From Suillus spraguei (taxonomy: Eukaryota > Basidiomycota > Agaricomycetes > Boletales > Suillaceae): DNA of 64,000 nucleotides. The notes under the pieces are model-generated. The model worked only from the letters and a program-made list of their open reading frames with translations. It searched no databases and was not told the DNA's origin. Made by a program: the position numbers and the translations under genes. Of this stretch, positions 47,979 through 59,184 are shown in pieces. The stretch is taken from contig JABCPU010000232.1 of assembly GCA_016800925.1 (NCBI GenBank), forward strand, positions 1-64,000. Direction: 5' to 3'. Numbering within the stretch: position 1 is the stretch's first letter; every line of letters starts with the position of its first letter.

Positions 47979-50223
47979 TCACTTCACTTCATAAGAAATG
48001 TCTCCTGTCCCACCACTCGAGTCTTGCATTACGCTTTCTGCCAGACGTCCTTGAGACACTCGCGTCATTGGCGCAGCCTGAGGTTGATTTGGTTGCGTCG
48101 AAGTGCCGGCCTCATTTCCATTTGTACATTGCATAGCTACAGCTGCTTCTGCATGGGCCACTTCTGCTGCGCCGGGAGGGGAAACGAAAATTCTCTGCAA
48201 ATATGTCTATCAGGTTGTATTAAGAAGAAGCAATAAAACTACTCACATTTTTCTTTCGACCGGCGCTTACTTCAACGGTGCGTATAGAATTTCCTCCTGG
48301 AAATAGGTTGGAATTCCAATGCTGAGGTTCGAACTGGATTGATTGTGGCGCGTTTGGATGTCGAGGGCTAAAACGCAGAGAGCCGAGCAAATTGTGCCAA
48401 TGAAGGGAAGACAATGGGCTCGCAGGGTGAACTGTGGGAGGTGTTGGGTTGGCATCAGCGTCCCAGAAGTCCCTGCCCTGTACCAGTGTCAGATTTCCAA
48501 GAGCGAAGAAACAAAAGAGTATACTGACATATGTCAACATACCTCCCAGTCTGTTGTTGGGTTGCTGCTTGGAGACCTGACTAGCGTGCGATATCTAACA
48601 AACGAATAAGCAAATGATTAGGGTTTTTGCAACTAATTAACATACAGCATCTCTTGATCGTACTGAACATCCCTGGTAAAGCAGTGAGATACTACATGAA
48701 GGGAAGCACAGACGACTTGCCTTGAGCTTCGCATCAAATTCTACTTCAGCCCCAAGCTGAATTACATGCAAATTCAACTAAGAAAAGACAGCGACAATGA
48801 ATAAACACACCCACATGACCATCACCTGCATGTTTGAGTGCTGCGTCCAGGCCCCATACATATATTTTTCCATCCAAGGTACCACTGACGATATATTTTC
48901 CATCAGGGGACATGGCAACAGTCCAAACTTGGTCGTCGTGCAAGAGTGGGTCTCCGACTGGCTGATTTGTCTTGAGGTCCCAGATGCGAACCGAGTAGTC
49001 AGCTGATGCACTAACGAGATGACTTTCATCAGGGGAAAGATACAGGGATCCTATGCCACGGATATGACCCCGAAAGACAACGAGCTCCTTCCCATCAATC
49101 AACCGCCACTGTCGGATTGTGTTATCATATGAGGCGGAGAATATGTGTGTGCCGTCCTTGGACCAACATAACGATGTCACCTCGTTGTCGTGGCCCTTTA
49201 TCTCTACGAGCAGTTCGCAGTTTTTTGACGAGACGCGCATCACCTTGTCCTCCCCGCTGCTCATGAATTGGTTGCCACGTGGAGAGTATCTGACAGCGCA
49301 AACTATCCCATGGTTGGTCTCTATTGGTGGTGCTATCTGTCGGCCAGTATCAGGATTCCAGCGTCGTATGGCCCCATCTTGTGATCCGCTTGCTATCTCC
49401 TGAGCACTGGGAGACCAATCAAGGCACAAAACCGCAGCATTATGCCCCTCCCACGGGTCGCCAACTACGCTGCCCTTCCTTATGTTCCACAACCGTAGCC
49501 TGCCATCTCCGCTTCCACTCACGACCATTGATTCATCTGGAGATATTGCTATTGAGTCTACTAGCCGTCCATCGGTGTTCCAAGGTCTCCCCACTGGCTC
49601 TCCGTCTCGCGTCCACTGACGAATTGAACCATCCCACGACGCGCTCAGTATGTTGCAACTAATGCCAAAACAGGCAAGGCTGTAAATGACTCTGGAATGA
49701 CCCTTGATAATGCACTTTGGCGCCAAGCTCCCTGGTGGATGTTCTGGTATTGGTTTCTTCCATGATGTGGTCCGGGTATTGTGATTGACAAAGTACGACC
49801 GACCGAGTGGTGAGATATGCCATTCGCATCCGGGAACGAGCTGTTGAGGACAATCTATATTCCACGATGAGTTCCTCGTTGCTACTGGCATACTCTTCGC
49901 TCACCTAGTCGCACGCCTGGTAAAGGTCTGTTCCACGAACCCATTACAAGTGTGTAATCTTCGTAGGATATTCGACCATCCAGGAGCTTATGCTGCCCCC
50001 ATTGAGGAGGAATTGCTTCATTCCCACCTGCTTCTCGTTGAGCAAGTCGGTAGCTATCAAAATGCGGTCACTCACCTTCCCAAAGTGCATCCTGGCGATA
50101 TTGTGCACCATAGCGCGGCGGATCTTTCTCCCTCATTCGACGAGGTGCGTCAACCACCAGTGAGTTCAACATCGCTCCTCGTTCTCCATCTCTCCGTTGC
50201 ACTGATGTACTTGACTCGGCCAT
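47979..50223 (-). CDS. WW-WD40 repeat protein, copy D, apparently intact
   Basis: The minus-strand gene starts at ATG 50223-50221 (MAESSTSVQRRDGERGAM). Exon 2 encodes a WW-like segment (IPPQWGQHKLLDGRISYEDY...WNRP). The next long exon begins with QQLVPGCEWHISPLGRSYF, a WW domain with both its Trp and the final Pro, and runs through seven WD40 repeats (for example RIWDLKTNQPVGDPLLHDDQ), enough for one propeller. Four or five small exons give the C-terminal FWDADANPTPP, LLGSLRFSPRHPN and HWNSNLFPGGNSIRTVEV, ending SYEVK at 47979. One intron (from 48720) has a GC donor. It is the most diverged copy yet shows no frameshift or stop. A WW pair should bind Pro-rich ligands, with the propeller as scaffold; the cellular role is unknown. 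Confidence 0.78.
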
Positions 50224-50925
50224 GATGCTGATAAAGAAAACTTTAAAATGTCAGTGCTGCAATTAGACAGAACTCAATGGTATGGAAAGTGAAATGTGAA
50301 TGGCGAGGAGAGATAGTGAAAGTGATGAAGATACCCGCTAATAAGTTAGCTGTATATGCTGTGTCTGAACTTTGCAAGTGCGCTTTTTCAGCCGATAGCA
50401 GTGCTTCGAACGTCAGGGCAGTTTTATCGCCAATTTGCTGTACATTACGCCAAATTCTTCAGCGAGCGTCAAGATACAAAGATGGCTGTGAATAGTACGC
50501 CGGTCAAATGTAAGATAACTGACTGCATTTGTAATATCACACGCATGTCTGTACGAATTTGCATTAGATGACGCCAATGCTGGAGTGACTCGCTTGTGGA
50601 CTTGGAAAGCAAGTACCCCTGCCTGATGAATAGAAATGCTAGTGATGGTACCAAACTGCGAAGTAATGTGAGGGACCTTTATATAGTGATACCGCGGTGT
50701 GAACTCACTGCTACGATGAGGCTGATGCTATGCATTTTGGATGCGGTATACAATGGGCTAAAAAGTGTCATGGTTCAACCCGACAACATTTGCATTGGCC
50801 AGAGGCTAACCTACCCTCGTCAACTGCATGCTCGACGGCTCGTGATGAGGATAATATCGACTAATCGGAGCGATGCAATAAGGGTAGTATCGAAAGAACA
50901 CTGTATATCATCGTGTTTGTCCTTA
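50224..50925. other. Unassigned spacer, copy D 5' flank
   Basis: The sequence upstream of copy D. Unlike the intact unit, the RRG7 C-terminal half is absent here. No gene or RNA seen. Confidence 0.4.
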
Positions 50926-51083
50926 GAGGCCACCAGCCCAGCAAGTCAACGCCACCATCAGGTTTTCCATCCACACATTCGAGGGACATTAAGAAAAATT
51001 CTTGAAGCAATCGAACCAACCGTTGGTAGTTGCTCGAACGCTATTCCATGCGCGCCTGTTAATAGTGTCCCGTGCATGATGGC
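50926..51083 (-). pseudogene. RRG7-like remnant, copy D, N-terminal part only
   Basis: Read on the minus strand it begins MHGTLLTGAHGIAFEQ, against MHRTLSTVARGTAFEQ in the intact gene at 62556. It reaches DGGVDLLGW after a frame change. The rest of the gene is missing. It complements copy A, which keeps only the C-terminal half. Confidence 0.65.
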
Positions 51084-51199
51084 TTAACTTCAGTACGACC
51101 TTCACATGTTTAAATCACTGGTGAAAGGCGAAATTTGGAAGTTCACAGCCTAGAAGTGACGCAGTGACAGAATCTAGGGGGTCAGTTTGTCAGACGTTG

Positions 51200-51520
51200 G
51201 TTCGTAGTAGTATGTCTCGCTTTATACATCTTACTAACTAGCTACACACCCACTCACCGTATTGGCCTGGCTGTGCCATTAACACCGAATCTTTGACATT
51301 GAATACACTCTTCGCGACTGGCAGGGCCATGGATGCGTCCTTTAGTGGAAAGAAGGATTCTGGCCGCATCAGAGATACCGTCGTACATCTTCAGGCAAAC
51401 CTCTTGCAGGGTGCATGGAGGCTTGCACTAAATACTCAATTTTGGTGCGTTTATTCTTGCTCTCACTTACCTGCAGATACAGACTAACTGTGCGGTTTAC
51501 AGTGTACCTCGCAACCTTTG
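51200..51520 (+). pseudogene. ATP19 pseudogene, copy D, first fragment
   Basis: It matches the intact ATP19 from the 5' exon and first intron (CTTTATACAT, TACTAACTAG) through exon 2 (LNTLFATGRAMDASFSGKKD against LGTLFATGGAVFASLGGKKD) to the start of exon 3. The first exon lacks its donor, and indels after GKKD break the frame. Confidence 0.65.
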
Positions 51521-51524
51521 TTGG

Positions 51525-51800
51525 AACGAGGGGGGGTTGGTACATTACATTCAGGGAAACTTATTGCAAGCACAGAAAGGCGGCTGTGCCCATACATGCT
51601 GGGCCCAGATGTGTTCATTTTTATATTCGTCTGCAGCTATAGACCGATCGTGCGGTGTTTGCTTCTACTGTGAAGAATATGAATCATACGTGTTCCATCA
51701 GGTACTGGTTGACTTATGGACCGACCAAAATAAACAGTATCGGGAACTTTACGGCGCACCCGAAAAAGTAGGATGGGGTAGTGTATTGACACACTAGCAC
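51525..51800 (+). pseudogene. ATP19 pseudogene, copy D, second fragment
   Basis: A second overlapping match to ATP19, from late exon 2 (AVPIHAG) through the intron, the 15-nt exon region (GTGAAGAATATG) and the start of exon 4 (CAGTATCGGGAACTTTA). Together with the first fragment it suggests a partial tandem duplication within this decayed locus. Confidence 0.6.
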
Positions 51801-52146
51801 AATTACCTCGATCCCCATCGGAGGTGTCAGTGAGTACAGGGTGGTTTACCCCGACCCTTGCTAGGAAGCATGTACTGGCTTTTGTTTACTTACATGTCTT
51901 GACACCTCCTAGTTCTAATAGAATCCAATCTCGCTCACCGACCTGATACACGCCATTGTCTTTACTGAGAGTATATAGCTCAATCTGACACTTGGCTGCT
52001 GTTGACGGTGAGTTGGATGTTAGTTCTGCGTTCGTTCGTTCTGTCTGCTTCCCCGTTGCCTTTGTTAAGTGTATATATCCACGATGCCTAAATTTCTAAC
52101 TCAATTGATTTGACCCCATCTCTTTTCTACACCACCCCTCCCTATT
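51801..52146. other. Spacer between ATP19 relic and LINE
   Basis: It contains the probable minus-strand exon listed separately; otherwise no feature seen. Confidence 0.35.
51894..52003 (-). other. Probable exon of an unidentified minus-strand gene (downstream of LINE)
   Basis: Minus-strand reading AAKCQIELYTLSKDNGVY, then GERDWILLELGGVKT, bounded by a CAG acceptor and a GTAAGT donor. The composition is clearly coding-like. It is in phase with a candidate exon at 58510-58590 on the other side of the LINE. I do not recognise the family. Confidence 0.4.
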
Positions 52147-52159
52147 ACCCACACATGCA
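52147..52159. repeat. Left target-site duplication of the LINE
   Basis: ACCCACACATGCA, repeated exactly at 58488-58500 right after the A tail. The first A is ambiguous because it could belong to the tail. Confidence 0.85.
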
Positions 52160-52337
52160 AATCGCTTCTTGGACCTGAACCAGGTGGCACCCCGACTAGG
52201 ACCCCGGAAACCAACCGCCAACAACGCGCTCAACAGCGCTAAGGACGCCCAGAGGCGCCCCAGCGGTCACCAGGACACCAGACAAACCGCCAAAACCCTA
52301 GACCAAGAACCAAGAACGAAGCAACAAAGCAAACAAA

Positions 52338-54203
52338 ATGCCAACAATCAACTCAACGAGCCCGGTCACCACGACAACCACAGGTAGGGCCAACCGACAG
52401 ACAGCAGCTGATAAACCTTTGCTTTCAACCAGTAGACCCATACAAGACCACATATCGGGCACAGGAACGAAGACAGATGTTGTCAACCTGAACACAGCAC
52501 GAAAAATCTTGTCCATGCACGGTCTCGTAATGCCAACAGCCGGTAGCATGTTGCAATCAATCTCGGTAGCTTTATTCGAATTTAGTATCACAGCAAATCT
52601 AGGCACCACACATACTGACATACTACGAGCAATTGCACTAATAATACAGGAAGTCGATATGGAAATAAACATGGAAAACATCATAGAAAAAGTCAAAGCC
52701 CTAATAGGCGGACTGATTGCGACCCTAGACGAGAAAGTCAAGACATTAACAGAAACAATAGACGCGCAAAAGAAAACAATAGAGTCGATGACGGAGGTAC
52801 GCACCAACTTGAAATCATCAGCGGAAGATTTGGGAAAGATAGCTGGAAACATGAAGAGCACAATGCCACAAAGAACGAGTGATGAACAGTCTGACGGACC
52901 ACGAACGTTTGCAGACGCAGCCAAAACTAACATCCCTGCCCCACTAACGAAGGTACTAGCGAGAAGTGAGACACAGGCAAGGCAGATCCTAGTCGACAGA
53001 CGATCACAGCTCTTCGCCAACTCTCTGAAAGACCTAACGGAGGCGCAACTAGTAGCAAAGGCCACCTTAGCAGTGGAGCAAATGTCAAAGGAGAAAGTCG
53101 TACTTCCAACATCAATCAACTTCATCTCAGCACGCCGTCTCCCTCATGGAGGAGTCCTTTACGAGCTCAACTCACCCGAGGCAGCAGAGTGGTTCAATGT
53201 GGCAGCAAACCAAGGATACTTCCTGGAACACTTCAGAGCGGAAATAGTGATCAAGGAGCGAACGCACAACGTTATAGTGGAAAATGTACCAGTAACCTTT
53301 GTACCCAACAACCCAGCAGCACTAGCGGACGTCGAGAAGAAGGCGGGCTTGAAACCAAAAATGATTAGCAAGGCGCGATACATCAAACCGGAAGCAAGGC
53401 ACAAACCAGGACAACGAACAGCCCACATAATAGTGACCTTTAACTCCAAGGAGGGAGCAAATCAAGCCATCAAGTTCGGCCTGACAATCGAAGGTAAGAA
53501 AGTATATGGAAGAAAGCTAATACCAGAACCGACCAGATGCCTCAAATGCCACTCGTTCGAAAACACTCACATGGCCACAGAATGCCCACAGGAACAGGAG
53601 ACGTGCGGTACATGCGGGGAACACCACCGAACAGCCGCGTGCCAAGTCACAGATCAAAACAAGTTCTTCTGCAGGAACTGCAAAGTGAAGGGCCACGCGG
53701 CCTGGAGTCGACAATGCCCGACGTTCATGAAGAAGTGGGATGGACACAAGAACCGCAATGAAGACGCTAAGTACCGATTTTTCCTCACAGAAGACCCTCT
53801 TACCTGGGAACCACTAACGAGTCAAAATTTTGAAGAGAACAACGAGACAGCCCCAATATGGCAGCAAGCGACGGAGGATCATCAACCACAACGATACCCA
53901 CCACCAAGAAACAGAGCAGAACATGGACGGCCCACCAACAACAACAACAACCAAGAACGCGAGGAACGGAACCTCAACAACAGGAACGCCAACCGAATCC
54001 CATTGGGAGGTCAATCCCGAATCCCAGAAGCATGGCAGATGACAAGACCTCAAGCAGACCACCGAACACAATGGAAACCACCCACCCAAGAAGAGACCGA
54101 AACGCAATCAACACCTCCAAGATGGTCTAGCTCCCCTTACGGCTCCCCCCACGAACCCTACAGCCCACAAAGAGGGTGGGACCAGGACCATGCCAGAAAC
54201 TAG
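52338..54203 (+). CDS. LINE ORF1, gag-like nucleic-acid-binding protein
   Basis: An open frame of 621 codons starting MPTINSTSPVTTTTTGRA. Near residues 110-160 it has a helical, probably coiled-coil region (KVKALIGGLIATLDEKVKTL). It ends with a Cys-His zinc-knuckle cluster near residues 395-460: CLKCHSFENTHMATEC, CGTCGEHHRTAAC and CRNCKVKGHAAWSRQC. The tail is polar, rich in Asn, Gln, Arg and Pro. ORF1 proteins coat the element RNA and act as chaperones. This frame has no lesion, in contrast to ORF2. It ends two bases before the ORF2 ATG at 54206. Confidence 0.85.
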   Translation: MPTINSTSPVTTTTTGRANRQTAADKPLLSTSRPIQDHISGTGTKTDVVNLNTARKILSMHGLVMPTAGSMLQSISVALFEFSITANLGTTHTDILRAIALIIQEVDMEINMENIIEKVKALIGGLIATLDEKVKTLTETIDAQKKTIESMTEVRTNLKSSAEDLGKIAGNMKSTMPQRTSDEQSDGPRTFADAAKTNIPAPLTKVLARSETQARQILVDRRSQLFANSLKDLTEAQLVAKATLAVEQMSKEKVVLPTSINFISARRLPHGGVLYELNSPEAAEWFNVAANQGYFLEHFRAEIVIKERTHNVIVENVPVTFVPNNPAALADVEKKAGLKPKMISKARYIKPEARHKPGQRTAHIIVTFNSKEGANQAIKFGLTIEGKKVYGRKLIPEPTRCLKCHSFENTHMATECPQEQETCGTCGEHHRTAACQVTDQNKFFCRNCKVKGHAAWSRQCPTFMKKWDGHKNRNEDAKYRFFLTEDPLTWEPLTSQNFEENNETAPIWQQATEDHQPQRYPPPRNRAEHGRPTNNNNNQEREERNLNNRNANRIPLGGQSRIPEAWQMTRPQADHRTQWKPPTQEETETQSTPPRWSSSPYGSPHEPYSPQRGWDQDHARN

Positions 54204-54205
54204 TG

Positions 54206-57200
54206 ATGGATGACGCCGACAACACACACCAAGAACGCGAAGACTTGAAAATCTGGCAGCAAAACCTTCGGAAATCCAACAATGCATGGGAGCACATGCT
54301 GAAAAACTTAAACCCGCACGTATACGATATAGCGTGCATCCAAGAACCATATCTCAACCCCGTGAATCTTGCTAACGCCTCCAATCTAAGACAGTTCTGG
54401 GACGTAATCTACCCAACGGACCACCACGCAAACCCAGGACGATCACAGACGATAATCCTAGTCAACAAGAGACTATCGAAAAACAATTGGCACATTATAC
54501 CACTCAAGTCAGCGAATGCTATGGCGATAGAGCTAACGGGGCTTTCGGCAAGGTGCGTATCTACAACATATATAACCCCTGCGATAGCGATAGCACACTC
54601 CACTTCATGGAGAGGCACATGGTGTCTGAACGAAACTCCCAGAGACATCGCACGCAGCAGCGAATCGCTCAAGGCGACAACACTGTATATAATGAACATA
54701 TAATCTGGCTAGGCGATTTCAATCGCCACCACCCAATGTGGGAAATGCAAAATAATGTACATCTCTTCACCGCGGCGAACTTAGACGCCGCGGGAGTACT
54801 GATAAACCTTCTATCACTATATAACTTAGTCCAGGTCCTCCCCCCAAACATAGCCACTCTAGAGGCATCAAACACCAAAAACTTAACGTGCCCAGACAAT
54901 GTATTTTGTTCAGCAGATCTTGAGCACTCGTTCACGCAGTGCAGTGTAGAGTACCAGCTACGCCCAGTAGTAACTGACCATTTCCCCATAATTAGTACCA
55001 TCAACCTCCAACCAGAACGAATTGAAACCAGCCCCAAGCGCAACTTCAGAGACACGGACTGGGAAGAGTTCTGGGAGGTCCTTGAAACTAAACTAGACGA
55101 CATCCCACAGGCAACGGAAATCAAGACACGAGAACAGTTCGACGAGGCGTTCAAGGCACTCACAACAAGCATCGCCGAAACAGTAGAGAAGTGCGTACCG
55201 AAGACCAAACCATCCCCGTACGCGAAGAGATGGTGGTCGAAGGAACTGGACACCGAACGAAAAGCAACACACAAACTAGGAAGGATATCAAGAAAGAAAT
55301 TAGCGAGATGAAACGACCCAGTGCACGAGGAATATAGAATCGCACGAAACTGATTCTCAGAAAGTATCAAGCGAGCGAAGACAAACCATTGGACAGAATG
55401 GTTAGAGGAACTGACATTCACAGGAGTATGGACCTTTCATAGATACGTAGCAGGCGACCCTTCCGACCAGATACACACAAGGATCAAAACCCTCCAAGAC
55501 CCGAGGGCAAACAATCAGGACAACACGATGCAAGATAACACCCGAAAGAGCGAGCTACTTTACGAGGTATTCTCAGAACGCCGCCAGACGATGACCAAGT
55601 GAACCCGGACTTCGACTACGACCCTCCAATATGTGAATTCAGACCAATCACGAACCAGCAAGTACACAGAGCAATCGCGAAACTATCACCGTTCAAAGCC
55701 CCAGGACCCAATGGGATAAGCAACGTAGTATTCATGAAATGCGCTGACCTTCTTGTACCATTCATGGCACCAATATACAGAGCTACGTTCACCCTCGAAG
55801 TGTACCCGAACGAATGGAAATGTTCCTCGATGATCGTACTCAGGAAGCCAGGAAGGCCAGACTACAGTGTCCCGAAGGCATATAGACCGATAATGCTATT
55901 AGACACGATGGCTAAGATCCTTTCATCATGTGTTGCCGACGATCTAACATATATTGCAGAAGAACACCATCTATTACCCCCAACCCACTTCGGCGGTCGA
56001 CCGGGACGATCAACGGTAGACTCCCTCCACCTGCTAACTAAGTTCATAACAGATTCCTGGGCGTCGAAAACAAACAACCACGTTTCCCTACTCTTCCTTG
56101 ACGTAAAGGCGGCCTTCCCGAGCGTGGTAGCAAGCAAGCTACTACACAACCTCAGAAAAGCAAGAATACCAAAGGAATATGTAGATTGGTACAAACGAAG
56201 ACTGGACAACAGAACGACGCATCTCTTTTTCGACGACTACCAGTCAAACTTGTTCAATGTGTCAGATGGACTAGACCAGGGATGTCCGCTATCCCCAATG
56301 GGCTTCATCTTCTACAACGCACCAGTCCTGCGAGTCGCAGACCCGAGACCCAGCAAAGGAGAACTGAGTCTAGGATTCATCGACGATGTAGCGCTAATAG
56401 CAAGAGGGCGCTCATACGAGGAATCAAACGCAAAGGTCAAAAACATGATGGAAAAGCAAGGAGGTGCACTTGACTGGAGCGAGGAATACAACGCTGAGTT
56501 TGAGCTAGACAAAACCGCACTAATTTGTCTTTCCAGGATACGAGTTCGAAGCACCGAAAACCCCAACAAGACAGTCCCTACGCCACGAGTACCCATCACC
56601 ATCCGCGATCACACAATCCAACCTTCGAAGTCGCACAAATTTCTAGGAATCATCATCGACGAAAATCTAAACTTCAAGGAGCAGGCGGCCCACGCACTGG
56701 CCAAAGGAACGAAGTACGCGCTAGCATGTAGCCGGATGATACGTCCGACGAAGGGAATACACGGGAAACTGATGAAAAAACTGTATGAGGGAGTAATCGT
56801 CCCGAAGATGTTGTACGCCGCAGATGTGTGGTGCGCAGGTCTAGTAGAAAAGGGGAGGGGGAAAAGGGGGAAAGGGCGAGGAGCAAGAGGCTTCGCCTCG
56901 CAGATGGCGCGAGTGCAGAGAATGGCAACCATATCAATTGCGGGAGGACTAAGATCAAGTCCCACAGACATGCTAGACGCGCACGCTAATGTACTACCTT
57001 TTCAGCAGACTCTTCGAAAAGCGTGCTACAGAGCCACGCTCAGAATGGCGACACTCCCACAGAAACATCCACTAGCCAAGGGAATCAAGAACGCATACGA
57101 TTACGGCAAAGAGAGAGATTTTAAGGGGAAAAAAACGCTATCCATCCCCACTGCATAAGCTGATGTACGAATTCAGGATCAACCCATCGACGGTGGAAAA

Positions 57201-58272
57201 GATAGACCCAGTCAGACACTACCCCAAGTGGGAGCCGGATGTAGACATCCACATAGCGGAGAAGGCCGAGACAGCAAAGATAGAAGACGGACTCGCCGAT
57301 GAAAACCTAAGGGCGTACTCAGACAGGTCAATGGTGGATGGGGGAGTTGGAGGAGCAGCAGTGGTCATGAGAGGCAACGAAGTGATAGGAAGCAAGAGGT
57401 TTCACTTGGGGAGCGACCGCGAGCATACGGTCTATGAAGCAGAGTTGGTGGGGATGATATTAGCAGTACAACTGCTGAAGGAGACGGGAGGAAGAAGGGG
57501 CACCATATCCCTAGGTGTCGACAATCAGGCAGCGATAAGAGCAACCGAAGCTTTCCGCTCACAGCCAGGACACTACCTCATGGACCAATTCCACGATGAT
57601 CTTAGAAGACTCATCCCTGAGCACGACGAAAGAAAACTCAAAGTCAGATGGACGCCAGGCCATGTAGGGATACCAGGGAATGAAGAGGCAGACACTCACG
57701 CGAAACGCGCCGCACGAGGCGAATCATCGGACACACGAGCCCAGCCAAAGTCGCTCCTAACCGAGGAAGGAGAACTCAGAATCCTACCAAGGAGCAAAGC
57801 GGCACTAAGACAACACTTCTACGCAAAGATCAAAAAAGAGGCCACCACCATCATGGAGAACTCACCGCGCTACACACTGCTCAAATCAGTCGACACGTCA
57901 GCACCATCAAAGAAGTTTGCAAAGAAGATAGAGAAGCTACCGAGACGTCACAGCTCACTGATGTTTCAACTCCGCACGGGACATATAGCGCTCAACAAAC
58001 ACCTCAAACGAATAGCGAAATCCCCAACGGCGCGTTGCCCAGCATGCGAAAACCATGACGAAACGGTACACCACTTCATCCTAGTCTGCCCAGCATACGT
58101 GAACCAGAGAGAACAAATGAGGAAAGAAGTCGGAGCAAGACAATGCAAAATCGAGTACCTGCTGAACGAAAGCAAGGGAATGAGAGCAACGTTGACGTAC
58201 ATCGCGCGCACGAGAAGATTGGAACAAACCTTCGGAGATGTAACCCCCCCAGCGGAAAAGGAGAAGGAATAG
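54206..58272 (+). pseudogene. LINE ORF2: endonuclease, reverse transcriptase, RNase H, interrupted
   Basis: ORF2 starts at about 54206 (MDDADNTHQ). The endonuclease part shows LKIWQQNLRKS, IACIQEPYL, IIWLGDFNRHHPMW and VVTDHFPI, typical of APE-like nucleases. The reverse transcriptase part (55599-57158) has FKAPGPNGISNVVF, LFLDVKAAFPSV, GLDQGCPLSP and FIDDVALIARG, where the DD pair is catalytic. The RNase H part (57163-58272) has AYSDRSMVDGG, YEAELVG, VDNQAAIRA and GNEEADTHAKRAA, followed by CPACENHDETVHHFI. Frame changes and two TGA codons separate these parts as described for the element, so it is non-functional as sequenced. Confidence 0.85.
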
Positions 58273-58487
58273 AGGAAACGCGACAACAAGTCGCACAAAT
58301 CATATCAAGAGCCTGAAGAAGGCCCTAACGTCCGCGCGCAAGCCAGGACCACTGTATAGCATAGACAACCAAAAAACGGACCAAAGCATATACGAATAGA
58401 TTAGATGTACAGTAGGTAGTGTCCATCATAGGGCATAGCCCCAACGGACAATAAACAAGGATCAAAAAAAAAAAAAAAAAAAAAAAA

Positions 58488-58500
58488 ACCCACACATGCA
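58488..58500. repeat. Right target-site duplication of the LINE
   Basis: ACCCACACATGCA, identical to 52147-52159. Confidence 0.85.
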
Positions 58501-58509
58501 CATGCTTAC

Positions 58510-58870
58510 CGCCTCTGTCATAGATAAGTTCAAAGGCAGCGTAATTGTAGGTCTGATGACCTCGCTCCGTGTCACAATCAACTCCGCGCAAGCAACTTCT
58601 TGATATCGGTATCTACCGGGTCAGGCTTCGGGAGGCCCCTTACCTGCTTGGCAGCGGTTGTCTGGGACGAGGACGATTATTTTCATCTGATTTTGGCGCT
58701 GAAATAGCGAGCTAAATCATGCCAATCACGCATGACACAAGGAAGTGGCATTAAGACCAATGCAGGAAAGTGTTACATCTAAGAGGTCACCCGATATTTC
58801 ATCTTCTTGGACATGCATGCTACTTTGAAATCCTCAGGAACTGCTGTGTAGTTTAAAATTCAGGTTCTTT
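58510..58870 (-). other. Probable exons of an unidentified minus-strand gene (upstream of LINE)
   Basis: On the minus strand, 58590-58510 reads ERGHQTYNYAAFELIYDRG and ends at a GTAAGC donor. Further upstream, about 58855-58791 reads AVPEDFKVACMSKKMKYR before a GTGACC. The first of these is in phase with the exon at 51894-52003 if the LINE lies in the intron. The middle exon or exons (58640-58700) are uncertain, and I cannot name the family. Confidence 0.35.
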
Positions 58871-59184
58871 TTCACCAAGTCCTTTGCGTCAACAACACTA
58901 CATCCTCCGTATATTGCAACCTGCCCCTGAGTAAAATCGAACCTCTAGAACTGTACTGTGTTGCTAGACATCCCTGAAATTCTCTCGTTGACAGGGTTCG
59001 ATGGAAGTTGAAGCAAACCAGATAAATCAACAGTTTGGCGCATACAATATGAGCGGTCTCCTTTAATGGAATCGCGGCGTACGATGATAGTGTACATACA
59101 TATATAGGACGGCACAGACTAAGTAAATGCACACGAAACGGAAGAGGCAAGATTATGGGATAGCCAAAGTTCGAATAAATGACC
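58871..59184. repeat. 3' flank of duplicated WW-WD40 unit, copy E
   Basis: It shows weak similarity to the flanks of copies A and B (CAACCTGCC, TGGAAGTTGAAGC). No gene seen. Confidence 0.5.

Larger units (their letters stand above)
52160..58488 (+). mobile_element. Tad-like non-LTR retrotransposon (LINE), full length, ORF2 broken
   Basis: A 6.3-kb element with a 5' UTR, ORF1 with Cys-His knuckles, and ORF2 with endonuclease, reverse transcriptase and RNase H. A 25-A tail (58464-58488) and a perfect 12-13 bp target duplication complete it. RNase H within ORF2 plus ORF1 knuckles fits the fungal Tad1 clade. ORF2 is interrupted by at least three frame changes (about 54520-54545, about 55585-55600, about 57130-57160) and two in-frame TGA codons (55309-55311 and about 55351-55353), so this copy cannot make its own enzyme. 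The codon use is A-rich compared with host genes. Confidence 0.9.

Noticed and set aside
52298..53125. 275-codon minus-strand open frame inside the LINE
   Set aside because: It lies fully antisense to ORF1, which has zinc knuckles and family context; the long open antisense frame follows from ORF1 codon bias.
54669..55421. 250-codon minus-strand open frame opposite LINE ORF2
   Set aside because: It is the shadow of the endonuclease part of ORF2, with no independent motif.
58464..58488. Long A run considered as assembly padding or a simple repeat
   Set aside because: It is followed directly by the exact target duplication, so it is the LINE's 3' tail.
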